NCBI RefSeq assembly: GCF_003576645.1
Contig: NC_044916.1
Coordinates: 6,268,083 to 6,332,082, forward strand
Origin: Ipomoea triloba
Taxonomy: Eukaryota; Streptophyta; Magnoliopsida; Solanales; Convolvulaceae
DNA: 64,000 nucleotides
Reading direction: 5' to 3'
The translations under genes were made by a program, and so were the position numbers. Below, one piece after another: positions 11,129 to 23,094 of this stretch. The stretch's first letter is position 1. Every line of letters begins with the position of its first letter. Below the pieces are notes generated by a model that saw nothing but the letters and a program-made list of their open reading frames with translations, searched no databases and was not told where the DNA came from.

Positions 11129-13987
11129 CTAGGCGTAAAACTTGTAACCTACCGCTAGGAGTAGCAGGATTACCACAGCAGCAGCCGGAGCGGCCCATAT
11201 CCAATAGTTTGTGCTCTTCTTGCGCTTGAGTATGACTTTGTGGATGTCGGATCCTTTTGCACCGACGCGTGGTCTCAGCCTGAGCGGGCCCACTTTCCGG
11301 TCCTTGGTGGTTGGCTTCATTGGCTCATCAGCCGCCTCGACGTTCTCCTCGGGCTTCTCTGGTTCAGCGTCCTCGCTAGTTTTCTCGGATGGGTCCTCGG
11401 TGGGTTCATCGGTGACAGCAACTCCAGCCTTCTTTTTGGCTTTCCTCTCTCGGTCCTGTCAAAAGTATTCACACCGGGCATCAGATCAAAGGTGAGTTAA
11501 GAGTTGTTAATAAGAAAACAGAACATTTTGTTCGAAAGGATAATTTCCTTGAGCTTCTTTTCGGCTTCCTTCTGAGCTTTTAGTGCTGCTTTAACAGCCG
11601 CTTTCTCCGCCAACTTCTTCTTCCGCTCTATTGCCTGCTTATTTTTAGCAATCTCTTCCTCTCTCCTCATCTGCTTCAACGTTTCTTCATCAACTACGAC
11701 CCTCTTAGGAGTCGAATCCTTCGGCAGATTTGTTACCCCCGGTATTTCCTCATCGTCATCAAGGTCGTTTACCTCCAAGGAACTCTTCGAGAGTTTCTTC
11801 TTCCCGTCTTTCTGCTGCTTGCTATTCTTGTCTTTCTGAGCTTTCGAGGCCAGGGAAGCATCAGGTTGCGGAGGAGGAGCAGAATCTTCCTTCAACGCTT
11901 TCTGAGTTGTTTTCACCACCACTTCGGGTGCAGGCACGTTGGGCGTCTCTGGCAATACAAGCGGCTTCTCATCAGGGTTTCTCATCCTACCATCCTTACT
12001 CAACTGCCTCATATCAAGCGATTGTAAAATTCTCTTCTCATAGTCATCCCTGAACGACTTGTTGCTGCTCCATTGGGCCACAAATTTATCCACCTAAACA
12101 AAAACGAAGTGTCACTTAAATTGTAGAAATACTGAAACACGTAAAACTAAAGAAGAAAAGCAATCAAACGAACCTCGGTTTCAGAAAGCTCTCTTAGGGC
12201 AGCAACATCCTTCTTATCAGCAAGTTGTCTGGCTTCAAGGTTGAGTTTACGAGACTGGAAGAAAGAAGAATTCTGGAAAATGCGGAAGAGATTAGTAATG
12301 AAGGTTGTTGAAGTGCCTAAACTAAAATCCCACTATAGGAATTTTACACAGTAAAAAAGACAGAAATAACATTGCGAAACTCGCAACCGTAAGAAAAATC
12401 TCACACGCAATTTAGCCACATATAGCGAGTACGAAATCAATTAGATATTAAAAATCAAACTAAACCATAAGCCACACATAATTAACAGTTTTTCTAAACA
12501 GTGAAAAAAAAAATTGAAAAAGAGTATACCCCTTCTTCACGTTGTTTTCTGAATTCCTGAATGCTTTGAAAAGTTTTGTCCCGTTGCTGAGTTAGTGCAG
12601 TCAATTCCTCCTCCAATGTACCGATCTCTTTCTTCATAGCATCAAGCTCATCATCAATTTCCTTAAGTTTGGCACTAAGAACTTGTTGCTCCTTTCGAAC
12701 ACCATCCAGGTCAACGCCTATAAGCTACAATGACATTCAATAATAATAAACGGTTACCAAATACAGTAAACAAGCAAACACCAAACTTGCCCTGCACTGA
12801 AAAGTTACATGTAAGCATTGTCTTACCTTGACCTGGCTTTGAATGGACTCTTTTTCACCCAATGATTCCTGAATCTTTGCCCGCTCAGCAGCATTAGCAA
12901 TAACTTTATCCCTCGTTCCTTCAATTTGTTTAATTTCTCTAAGAATTTGCTTCTCTTCATTCAGGGTAATGCTTTCATGTTGAATACGATATTGCAGACT
13001 TTTAATCTAAATTTAAAGAAGACATTATATTATCCTCAACACCAAAAAATACAGCACAAAATCTTAGAACACCAAAACCATTGAGAATGAAGGGATAAAT
13101 TCAAAGAATCAAAAATCAGAGAGCATTGGAGCTTACGTAATCATTGAGCTCTGCTTCAGAAGAAAAAATGATAGAACCTCGGTCTCGACCAAAAGCGTTA
13201 TTGCCACGCAACTTGCCTAAAGCTTGCTGCAAAGGTTCCATCACTTTTCTTTTCTCATCTATCTGTGACCTGAACTGCTGTCTTTCAGCACTTAGAGACT
13301 TCCTTTCATTAATTAACTCTGAGCGAGCTGCCTGCAAATATCATCAACAATAAAATTCCTAGAAGTTTCTTGGTTGATAACAAGGTAAGATATTTTACTT
13401 TTTGAAAAATTGGTATTGTTACCTTTTATTAGTCAATGCCGTAACACGATGATCATAAAAACACGACACAAATGATCCCAATACCACTGACACAAATGAT
13501 CCCAAAAAAACGACACAAATGATCCCAATAACAAGACAACAAAGAAGATCGTACTAATGTGACAAAAAAACGTTAACAACACCGACAAAAAAGATTGTAC
13601 AAACATGACCAAAAAAAAAGATCATACTACACTCACCCTTTTTGCTCTCAAGTTGTCAATCATCTGGCTTCGTGCTTGGTTCTTCTTTTGTAATTCCTTT
13701 TCAGCCTGTTCCAATTTGGCCTTCAGCTTCTGATCCTCAAATGTCCTATATTTAACCAAATAGAATGAATGAATCTGCTGGGGTGCAGGCCAATCCTCAA
13801 CCACTGCATCCTTTGGAAGGTTGATTGCAGGGGCTTTTTTCACGTCCTCCTTCACTGGCTCCTCAGTGCCATGGGAACCAAATTTTATGGGCTCATTAGG
13901 AACAGTACCATTTTCCTTCAAACCACCATTCTCACTTCCAGCTTCAACCGATACATGAGCCAACTTAGATTCCACATCTACACCCAT
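11129..13987 (-). CDS. PPI1: Proton pump interactor 1 (PPI1)-like protein
   Basis: Seven coding exons in transcript order: 13987-13637, 13331-13137, 13006-12827, 12724-12530, 12272-12174, 12093-11545, 11455-11129. They total 1896 nt and join in frame to 631 residues. Family hallmarks are the N-terminal YLVKYRTFEDQKLKAKLEQA and KKNQARSQMIDNLRAKR segments, a long charged coiled-coil middle (exons 2-5), a Lys/Glu/Ala-rich region (exon 6), and a C-terminal membrane anchor in the last 26 residues (NYWIWAAPAAAVVILLLLAV), which suggests tail anchoring at the ER or plasma membrane. Arabidopsis PPI1 binds the C-terminal regulatory domain of the plasma-membrane H+-ATPase and stimulates it in vitro. All exon phases are zero. 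Every intron is GT-AG except the last (11456-11544), which has no usable GT donor; its boundary at 11545 is set by frame and is discussed as a finding. Confidence 0.92.
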
Positions 13988-14039
13988 GATTTCAGTGAAA
14001 GCGAAAATACAGACTGCCTTACAGTGTCTTCAATCTCTG

Positions 14040-15073
14040 CTGTGCAGAAACACACATAACACAAAAAAAATACAAGATATCAAGAGCTAGTAGCTACTCC
14101 TCCACTGACCAATCATAAAATACGAGAAAGGCAAGTTAATAAAAAGAATGCAATGAAAAGTAATGAAAAAAAAAATAGAATTTCAGCCTGATCTCTTCAG
14201 CTCAGCAGACTTTATACAACCAATTTAAATTCCAAGTTTAGTCTGCCACACTAGAAAAACTGATTCACAACCACAGATCACAATGGACCAGAAAACATAC
14301 AACATCAGACAATTTGTTGAGTCAAAGTTGTTTAAAGTCTAAAGACAAATATACAAAACATTTACAAAATCAGATAAGCACTGTGGTTGAGATTCAAGCA
14401 TGTAGACTCCAAGAGACCACTCAAACCAAACCAAAAGGGCATGGAAATGGAACATGTACTTCCAGATTTCAAACATACCGAATATTTATACCCCCACCAA
14501 CAAAGCCACCGAGTTAACCTTAACAAAATGGAAAGATTCCACAAAACCTTAATCATAGAAGACAATAGTATACGCACAAGGCATATCCACAAAAAGAAAC
14601 ATGCATTAACTATACACACATATATCTGCAACAAATAAAACACCCAAAAATAGGTAATCCGTGTTCCAGTTCAGAGAGATTCAGTAAACAGCAAATACAA
14701 TTTTAAAGCTCAAAAGGATAAAGATCAAATCGTTAAACGAATCACTAACTAAAACCGTAAAAATATCAAATTTTTAGTCCCAATAATTCTGAATTCAACA
14801 ACCCCTTAAAAGAATCTCTTAATCTAATGCATTTCGTCAATGAAGACATCAAGAAAACGATTGATTGGGACCTCGAAGGATTAAGATCGATACAGATCCA
14901 AGAGAAAAACGAGGAAGATACAAGCGAGAAACACCCAGACGAAAAAAATATGAAGTTTGAGGAAATGGAATTGGGAAAAACAAAAACAAAAAACTCTTGA
15001 ATAGAGAAAAATTACAGAAAAAGAAAAAAAAAAAAAAAACAGTAAGGCAGAGACAAAATTCAGAGAGACTCAC
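14040..15073 (-). other. Leader (5' UTR) intron of the PPI1-like gene
   Basis: On the minus strand a strong donor (CAACG|GTGAGT, boundary 15074/15073) and a pyrimidine-rich acceptor (TTTCTGCACAG|CAGAG, boundary 14040/14039) bracket 1034 bases without coding content. The ATG lies about 50 bases after the acceptor. Long leader introns are common in highly expressed plant genes. Confidence 0.65.
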
Positions 15074-15199
15074 CGTTGAGTTCTCCTTAGAGATGAAACG
15101 TCTGAAACTCTGAAAACAGAGAAACACAAAGAGAGATAGATAGAGTCAGACCCCAACAGATCTCTCTGTTTTTGAAGAACTTAACACCTCTGTATATTT

Positions 15200-15250
15200 T
15201 AGTGCTATAAAGAGATCCAAAGGAGAGAGAGAGAGAGATATATATTTTTT
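15200..15250 (-). promoter_or_regulatory. Candidate core promoter of the PPI1-like gene
   Basis: On the minus strand an AAAAAATATATAT TATA-like stretch (about 15237-15250) is directly followed by a (CT)n pyrimidine patch (about 15219-15236). TATA followed by a Y-patch is the usual plant core-promoter layout. A 5' UTR exon of roughly 100 bases would then end at 15074. Confidence 0.4.
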
Positions 15251-15763
15251 TTCTTTTATTGTTTTTTTCCCCTAAGGTCTAGTAGGAAAAAAAATAAATT
15301 GTTTTTTTCTTTATTATTGGTGGACAGTTGGCAATATTTCGCTTAAATTCTTATATTAATTAATTGATTGCATATAGTTCGCTTTTTTTTTTAAATATAA
15401 ATTAAACATTTAAAATATTACATACTTTCTATTTATTTATTTTTTACATACAAATTTTATTAAGGCTTTCGAGTGTTATTTGTGCTCAAAATTTATCTCC
15501 AAAGATTTATCCTACTTCATTTGATTTGGTCTTGTTGAACTAGACCAATTTATAATTAAATAATTATTAATATATTTAAAATAAAAATTGTAACTTTTAC
15601 TAACGTATTTGTAAAATTTTATCTCAAAATATATAATAATACCGAAGTTATTATTATTAATTATTTATAATTTATATCACGGGTCAAACATAGATAAAGC
15701 AAACTTTCATTCAAGAAATTTACTAAATGCAACATTGTTCATATAACAAAATTACAACACTTT

Positions 15764-15968
15764 ATATTAACTAATGCAAGCCAAGCACCTTGTACTCAAA
15801 TGGCATGTAGTGGCCTCCCTCAAATAAAAGGTCATGAGTTCGAGCCTCAGTGGAGGAGATAAATTGACTCTTTGTACTTCAACAGGTTGAGAAAAGTATA
15901 TATGAACAGATACTACAATTTAATAGGGTCAGTGTATTCAAAAAAGAAAAAAATATTAACTAATGCAA
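15764..15968 (+). mobile_element. Full-length tRNA-derived SINE with 16-bp target-site duplication
   Basis: ATATTAACTAATGCAA occurs at 15764-15779 and again at 15953-15968, flanking the element (15780-15952). The element starts GCCAAGCACCTTGTACTC. It has a box B-like GAGTTCGAGCCTC and the family tail GACTCTTTGTACTTCAACAG, GAACAGATACTAC, GTCAGTGTATTC, and ends in an A-rich tract. Box A is mutated. Confidence 0.85.
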
Positions 15969-16356
15969 ATTTTAGCCCAAACCTTCAACAACATGAGATA
16001 GAGAAATTTTGTATCAAGTGTAACTTTTTTGATAATAATAACAAAATATAAATAATTAGCCCTATAATTGGGCTTCATTTTCCTCATAAAATTATATACT
16101 AATTCATTTGATGGTGTGTTGTTATCTCATTGATTTTTAATTTAATTACTGCATTAATTATTTTATTAACTAACGCAAAATTAATTAACGCTCACTTAAT
16201 AAAAATAAAGAGTTTTCTATATTTTCATGCTAAAAGTGATTATAATTGAGAAAAATGACCCTTTTTGGTGATATCTTAAATAGGTTGAATAAAGAAAAAA
16301 AAAGATTAATTTGCTTCTTTTTTTTATACATAAAATGTTACCTTAAATAATATGGT

Positions 16357-16551
16357 AGTATAATTGATTTTTTTTTTTTGAATACTACTAACTCTATTAC
16401 AATGCAATATCTGTTCATAACTACTTTCTCAACCTATTGAAGCATAAGAGTCAATATTGACTCCACTGAGACTCGAACCCACCACCTCCTGTATAAAGGG
16501 AAGGGTTTGATGCCACTACACCACAACATCCTTGATTAGTATAATTGATTT
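16357..16551 (-). mobile_element. Full-length tRNA-derived SINE with 14-bp target-site duplication
   Basis: AGTATAATTGATTT at 16357-16370 is repeated exactly at 16538-16551. On the minus strand the element reads GGTGTAGTGGC (box A), GGGTTCGAGTCTC (box B), the family tail AGTAGTTATGAACAGATA and AGAGTTAGTAGTATTC, then poly(A), which is the T run at 16371-16379. It belongs to the same family as the copy at 15780, inserted in the opposite orientation. Confidence 0.88.
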
Positions 16552-17908
16552 ATTTATACATAGTAAATGAATATGAAAATTACAGCACTTGATTTGATCA
16601 TATATAATCAAATAAAGTTTGGTACAATAAAATTTAAAAAAAAATAACATTTTTCGATTAAAAAAAAAAGTTTTACATTTTCAGTAAAGATTATGATTTA
16701 TTAAAAAAATTATAAATGGTGTTTGTATATTTAATGAATAATAGCTTGAATAGTATGTCCTATACCTAACCTAATGACTAATGTCTAATAAAAGAGCTCC
16801 CAACTCCTACTATAATTTGTAAATGTCCCTAACACTTCATTTATAGCGTGGGAAAATACTGTCTTTTTGTCCCAATATATATATAAAATATATAGTAATT
16901 TTAGTCTTTTAAGCATTAACATAAATTTTAATTTCTTACAAACATACACTATTAAAGTCGATGATCTTTGTATTACATATGTTGAGTTTGTTAGTCAATA
17001 TAAAAATAAAATTATATTTTTACAATTCTAAACTATTAAAGTTTATGTTAATATATCGAAATATCAAAACAGTCAAAATGTTCACTTTTGTCAAAAGAGA
17101 GGCTAATTTAAAACCATCACATCATGAGAAATTGTACAGTCAATAATGCTCATGTCAACAATTTAAAATATGAAATCACTATTTCATATAAATATGTGAA
17201 CAAAAATATTTGTCCAAATAAAAATATTAAACACACATTGAATTAAGAAAGTTTTTAAGATACTATGTAAATTACGTACGATAAGTAAAAATCAATAATA
17301 ATATTCTTGTTTATAGATATTGTTATAAATATTACTCCACACTAGTTTGTATATATGTATGAAGCGCAACAATAAGTGCCTAATGTTTAAAATTATAATT
17401 ATATTAAAATAATTTTAAAGATAATAAATAAATAAATGACACAAGCCATAGAATTTATATTATATTTTATCCACATGTATTTATAATAGATAATAGAAAG
17501 ATATTTGTCTAGGTAGAATATTGTAAATAATTTATTTATTTGTGATATGTTTGATAATTTTGTCATAATTTATTTGTGTAGATTAGTTATAAATTATAAT
17601 TGATAAATATGTAAATGATACTTTATTGTACGGAGTAATATATATTTTGTTTAATATAGTACTTAATAAATAGATGAATTCTTTTGGTAAGTAAGTTATT
17701 CAAGGTAAATACAATTAGAAACTGATTTTGTAATTAATACTTAACGGTATAGGGTAATTTTGTCTTAAAATAATAAAGTATAGCATTTTTAATATAATAT
17801 ACAACTTGAAAAATATAAAAAATACGAACATAATTTAAGAATATAGCCTGTATATATAGGTTTTTTCTAAGTTAGTTTTAGTTTAAAAAAAAAAAACTAA
17901 AAAGTCAC
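16552..17908. other. AT-rich spacer, no gene seen
   Basis: Very AT-rich (poly-A/T tracts, ATATAT runs). No open frame above about 60 codons with plausible composition and no recognisable element ends. One copy of the recurring 9-mer TACGGAGTA is at 17629. Confidence 0.5.
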
Positions 17909-18211
17909 TGTTACTTTTTTTTTTTGAAAAGAAATAGAGATTATATTAAAAGCTTCGCAATTGAGACAGGGGGAACAACATCCCAAAACACAATGTCATT
18001 CTGCAAAGAGGAAAAACAGTCTCGTGTTAAAGTATGGGCTAAAACATTGCCCGATCTAGGAATATAACAGACTGAACAATAAACAAAAGAACTCATAATT
18101 CTAAGACAATCCCTCGTAGCAATACCAATATAAGAAAGAATCTCATAAGAGGACCGAAGATTTGCACAGAGAATTGAACAATCTGTAAGCATAGTAACGT
18201 GTTACTTTTTT
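17909..18211 (-). pseudogene. 5'-truncated LINE: RNase H-like C-terminus with target-site duplication
   Basis: The minus-strand frame 18192-17941 gives 83 residues resembling the RNase H-like tail of plant non-LTR retrotransposon polyproteins (a TDCSILCANL-type motif, CYIPRSGNVLAHTLTRD, a terminal WDVVPP). The insert is bounded by TGTTACTTTTTT at 17909-17920 and 18200-18211, and has a poly(A) tail (plus-strand T run). This is the signature of target-primed reverse transcription with 5' truncation. It cannot be functional. Confidence 0.75.
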
Positions 18212-18639
18212 ATTTATAGTAAATAAACACATTATTTTTTCAATATTATAAAATTTCTCATAAAAGTTAGTGATTATAAATTTATGATTATGTTTTACAT
18301 TGCTTTATTAAGAATGAAAAACAAAAAAACAAAAAAAAACAGGAGAAACAATAATTTTAGTAGTGAAGGATATGTTAGGTTTTATCTTTTATGTGTTAGC
18401 ATGTCCTAAATTTAATATGTTATGAATTATTCAATTTTATCTAATTAACTAGTATTTACTATTTATATTGTCTAAAGCAAGTATCTAAATTTTGTTTGTT
18501 TGTTTGTTTGAAAGGGGATGAAAGGGGTAACCTAGAATCGTTGGGTGGTTCTCACCGTGACACTAGCGCCAAGAATGCCTAGCTCGTCCTTTCTCATGAG
18601 TCTCTAAATTCTGGTAAGGAGGTGATGGTAGTGCTTGAT

Positions 18640-18960
18640 CCTTTCAATTTGGTTGAGGTCTGTATTTGCTAACGTGTCAACTACTCTATTATGTTATATC
18701 AATATATGCCACGCAATGACTTCCTAGTGTTGTCTCACTAAGCTTTTGTATTTGCCAATTAAGTTCATGCTTGACCCCAGTATGCTCTAATTATTGTTGA
18801 TGAATTTCACTGCAGTGGCATTGTCAACTGACAGATCATTATACAATAGCCCATCTCCCATGTTGCCTTTAGGCCTTGATATACAATGACTTCCCATTTC
18901 AATTTACTCGAAATGAAATTGAAGCCAAACTACATGAGAAATAATAGTTTTCTTTTTCCC
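18640..18960 (-). pseudogene. Decayed LINE RNase H-like fragment
   Basis: Minus-strand translation gives broken pieces that resemble an RNase H-like domain: GLKATWEMG, then after a frame change a stretch ending KFINNN, and later WHIY. Several stop codons interrupt it. It differs from the LINE fragment at 17.9 kb and is older. Weakly supported. Confidence 0.4.
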
Positions 18961-19484
18961 CATATGTATAATGATTAATGGTAAATGGATTAATTTCTTT
19001 CCAAAATAACATCACCTAATGTAATGTGTTACGTAGTATTAGTTTATTTAAAGAGTGACTATTTCTCGACTAATTAATTAATAACAACACGCCACATCAA
19101 CATTTATAAAACTTTTTGTAAGAATCTAACTGTCCGCCTAATAAAGGTGCCTACAATTCAACGAGGATTAATATGTCTTACGGTAGAAACCTTGAGCTAA
19201 AAAAAAAAAAGAAAAAGATTATGCTCATTAAAACGATATCAAATCTTCCATACTCAAAATTGCCAAAACAGACAACAATAAAAGTGAAATTTGTGATTAG
19301 CGATCGGCGGTTAATATTGCAAAATATGGCACTTTACAAAAAAGCAACAACCTTAAAATGGCATGTTATCCGTTACTAATTAATATATACCATATCAAAT
19401 TCTCATTAAAAATAGAAATTCTTTTCCACTATTTTTTTTTTTTGTACGATAAAGGAAAATTGCTATATCTGCACAAAAAGTGAC

Positions 19485-19700
19485 GTTATACCGGTGGGGT
19501 CATGTGGGAGTCAGAGAAACAATGCGTGGCTGAGTGGCGCGGCGCGGCGTGGCTTGGCTTGGCTTGGCTTGGTCTTTTTCGGCAGTTAGTTTTGGGGTTT
19601 GCGGAAACACGTGTTGGGCCGTTTGTTTTGACTTTTCTTCTGACGCTCGCCACGCGTCACTCCGATGATTACAAGAAAGCAATCTCAACATCTGGAATGT
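19485..19700. other. GC-rich island with G-box and GGCTT repeat
   Basis: A locally GC-rich patch in an AT-rich desert, with GGCGCGGCGCGGCGTGGC, then four GGCTT units, an ACACGTGT palindrome (about 19606) and a CCACGCGTCA element. It looks like a promoter-proximal fragment, but no downstream gene is visible. It could be a relic of a transduplicated promoter. Confidence 0.35.
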
Positions 19701-19799
19701 ACTATTATGTCCCTATATCTCACCTGCAGAAGGCTATGTTGTCGTTACAAAATGGGAAATTTGGCGGATTTAACAAGGCAGGGATGCAATGGGAAAAAA

Positions 19800-21187
19800 A
19801 ATAAAAACATGAAAGAAAAGGTAACATATTCAATCATTTGAATTTGTCATGAATATTGAAATTCCATTTTTGCCCCCGTGACATGCTGGGAATGTCAAAT
19901 GGCTTCACCACTACCCAATACTTTTCTCATCTCTATCTTATCACAAATTTATATTTATATATATATCGTAATAAAATTCTTTTAGGAAAATAATACGGAG
20001 TAATATTTAAATTATTTACAAATAATAAAATACTAGTTATATTAAAATATAAGATAATAAAAATATTTAAATATAATGGTTTAGGTAGGTAAAAATAATA
20101 CAAATATATTCGTTGTGGTGAAAATAGAAAAGTAATAGCGAGTGAGTATGTAAATAGCTGAAAATATAGGTAGATAAATAAATGAATCAAATTGATGAAA
20201 GTAAAATTATTTTAGAGAATAAATGTAAATCTCTTGTATATTAATTTTTTTTATATAAATAATCCATTTTTAAAATAATTTCTTATAATTTTATAGTTGG
20301 TGCACTTTGACTTGCTTAAATAACTTGTACTCTAATCTAATTCTTTCTTTTAGATACATGGGAGGGGGGACCCCATCATCACTCATAATAAATTTTAAAT
20401 TATTTAAAAACTTTTTTTTTTAATTTCTTTCACTTTTCTCCAATTATAACCAACCATATGAAATTAAAACTAATATAAATCAGCCCAGCTCACTATCTCT
20501 AGTATCGGCCCATTAAGACCAACCACTGAGGACGCAAATTCAACAATCATTTTACAATAGTGGCATTTTGGACTCTCAGTTTGATAGAAAGGTGTGGGCC
20601 GAATGAGCCCATTTAATTTATTATAACTTTCTAAAATTTTGTTTTTATTAAAAATTTGGAGAACATATTCAAGTTCAACTATTTTTTTAGTAATAAATAA
20701 AAAATTACAAATATAATTAGATAATTAAGAATAGAAAATCTCAATAGTAAATCTGCCCCTTGTTTTAACTTTTACGTTTATAAAATGTGGAAAACATCGG
20801 TTTTATGTTTGTAAATTCATTTTGATTTTTTGAGTGCAAAAGGTGAAATTTCTCACCTAAAATTTCTACACTCCGACATTACGGGGTTAATATAATTCAT
20901 TTGCTATCTAAGTTGATTGATGGTTGAGGACTTGAGGTTGACTCCCATGCTTATTAAATGTAGCATGTGTGGGTTTTGCGAATTGCAATACTATTGACTT
21001 GGTTTGTTTTTGTGATGTTTTTATATTGTTCTTAAGATTATTTAGTTGGAGATTTGGCAGTGGTTAGCATTCATGATTGCCTAACAAGCATAATGTTGAC
21101 TGGAAAATTATATCAAGAACTCAAATACATAAAAAATAATTCTAGAAGTTTACAAAAATAAAACAAATTGATCAATTATTATTTAAA
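19800..21187. other. AT-rich spacer, no gene seen
   Basis: AT-rich sequence without credible coding or element structure. It includes one TACGGAGTA 9-mer at 19994. Confidence 0.5.
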
Positions 21188-21390
21188 TGTGTGACTCTTA
21201 TGTGAGACAGTCTCACGTATCTTTATATGTGAGATAGGTCGGGTACATATGAAAATGTAATACTTATACTGAAAAAAGGAATATTAATTATGAATAAAGT
21301 GATTGTTACTTATAAGAGAAAGTGTAAAATTTTTGTTGAAAAACGTAATAATTTTTGACTATCTGGTTGTCATATCCTACTTAAAATTAA
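21188..21390. repeat. GTGAGAC-type interspersed repeat
   Basis: It begins TATGTGAGACAGTCTCACG, a small palindrome, followed by GTGAGATAGGTCGGGTAC. The same motif pair (GTGAGACGGGTCGGATCGGG) occurs at about 28345. This is a widespread style of plant interspersed repeat; its class is unclear. Confidence 0.45.
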
Positions 21391-22145
21391 TTGAAGATAG
21401 GTAGGTGGACATTAACCATTTAATCAAATCTCTCAATGATAAGCCACAATGCCACGTCTCGAATCGAGAAGGGGAATGAGCTCAGCCAACCCAGCCGACG
21501 CTCAACCGTCTATTTCAAGAAACATTATTTCATAAATCAAACATATTATTGTATTTCACTTTTATATTTACCTGGTAAAGTTATAGGGCTAAAGTGTAAA
21601 TACTTGAGGAATGGGATACAAAGTGAAGGATAAGGGAAAATTTGAGAGCCAATGTACGGTAAGGCGTAAAGTACAGGGTGTCAAAGCGCAAAGTCCTGGA
21701 AAGGGGAGGGGGTGCTTAGGGACTGTTTAACAAATGAGAGGAAAATTAGAGTCAATTTTGCAAGAAAAAATTGTGGAAAGGATTTTCGCAATTGGCTTGG
21801 CTAATACGGGCCTCGATTGGCGTCTCTGCACGCGGTGGTGGCTGCGAACAATCATTGCTTACCCCCACCAATCGCTGCTAACCACGGCTTACCATTAAGG
21901 GTGATTGTCTACGAGTAGCACCATTTGATGACAACATGGAAAAAGGGCACTAAGGGGGTGTTTGACTACACAAAATTGGAATAAATAGGGAAAAGTGCCA
22001 AAGGAAGAATGAAAGTGGGCTTGCCTCACGACTAGCTACTTTGGCCAGCTAGTCCGCCTTGGTCTAGTAACTCTCCAAGGTTCTAGTCGGATCACAGCGA
22101 GCCACAACTGGCTTGGCCGATACGATGGTGGGCCGACCACAGTTA

Positions 22146-22597
22146 TGATATGAACCATATCTCTAACTATACAACAAAAGTTAACTCATGAGTGTAGGTT
22201 TAACTGAATTCTTATACATTGGTCCAGATTCTCATTAGTAATCGATGTGGGATGCATCATTCCCACCCCTTAGGACTATAAACCCTAGTGCAACCCTCAA
22301 GTGTTGCCTCAATCAACAATATGAAAATACACCTCTACTCACTACCTCTAGTCAACAATATGCAGTGATGCCTCGTTTGATGCTCTGCAAGTGCATGTAC
22401 CTCCATTGCTTCTTATCAGCAATCTATGTGGTGAGCAAGTTGGATTAGTGTGCACCTGACTTACTAATGTGGCTCTAATGCCAACAGATATGAACCTATA
22501 CCTTATTAATTACACCACAAAAACTAGTTCATGAGTATATGTTAGACCCAAACCTTATATAGTATTCTAGATTCTCATTAGTAACCGATGTGAGACA
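22146..22597 (-). mobile_element. TRIM: miniature LTR retrotransposon with LTRs, PBS and PPT
   Basis: Two direct repeats of about 113 bp (22146-22259 and 22486-22597) share ATGAACC, CTCATGAGT, ATTCTCATTAGTAA and CGATGTG. Read on the minus strand, the first LTR (starting TGTCTCACATCG) is directly followed by TTGGCATTAGAGCCA (22470-22484), close to the tRNA-Met primer binding site TGGTATCAGAGC. The second LTR is directly preceded by the polypurine tract AAGGGGTGGGAA (about 22260-22271). The internal domain is only about 226 bp and has no gag or pol. This is the defining structure of a terminal-repeat retrotransposon in miniature. A perfect 5-bp target duplication is not visible. Confidence 0.85.
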
Positions 22598-23094
22598 CCT
22601 TAAGTTGGTCGGGGGCTTGTCCCTTCTAAACATCACCACCAACATTTAATCTTCCATCTTGCTTTCCAGCTCCACCTAGTTTATCATTGCTCGTAGACTC
22701 GTAGGCTAGTCTGGCTTGTAGGTTGACAACTTCCAACTAGCTTTCTAGTGAGTCAATTGACTCGTTGGTTGGGCCAGGTCCCTTGGACATGTGTTAATTC
22801 TTTATTTTATATTAGTTATTCAACTTTTAACCCATTTACAATATTTTAAGGATTTAATCTACTAATAAATTAAAAATTATTTTTCACACTTATTTCCTAA
22901 TATAAACTCAATTTTATGGTGAGTGCGATACATTTGAGATTTCTTATATTTATACTCGATTTTATTGTATTTCATGCTTATTACGTATTTCACTTTTATA
23001 ATTACCTAGTCTCGTTTAAAATGAAAGTAATGGATAATAATTACTTAGACTAATGAAATTAATTTTTAAATAATCTAGTTTACATCATGTTTAA

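Noticed and set aside
11211..12053. Plus-strand frames of 86-107 residues opposite PPI1 exons
   Set aside because: They are antisense shadows of a GC-richer coding region.
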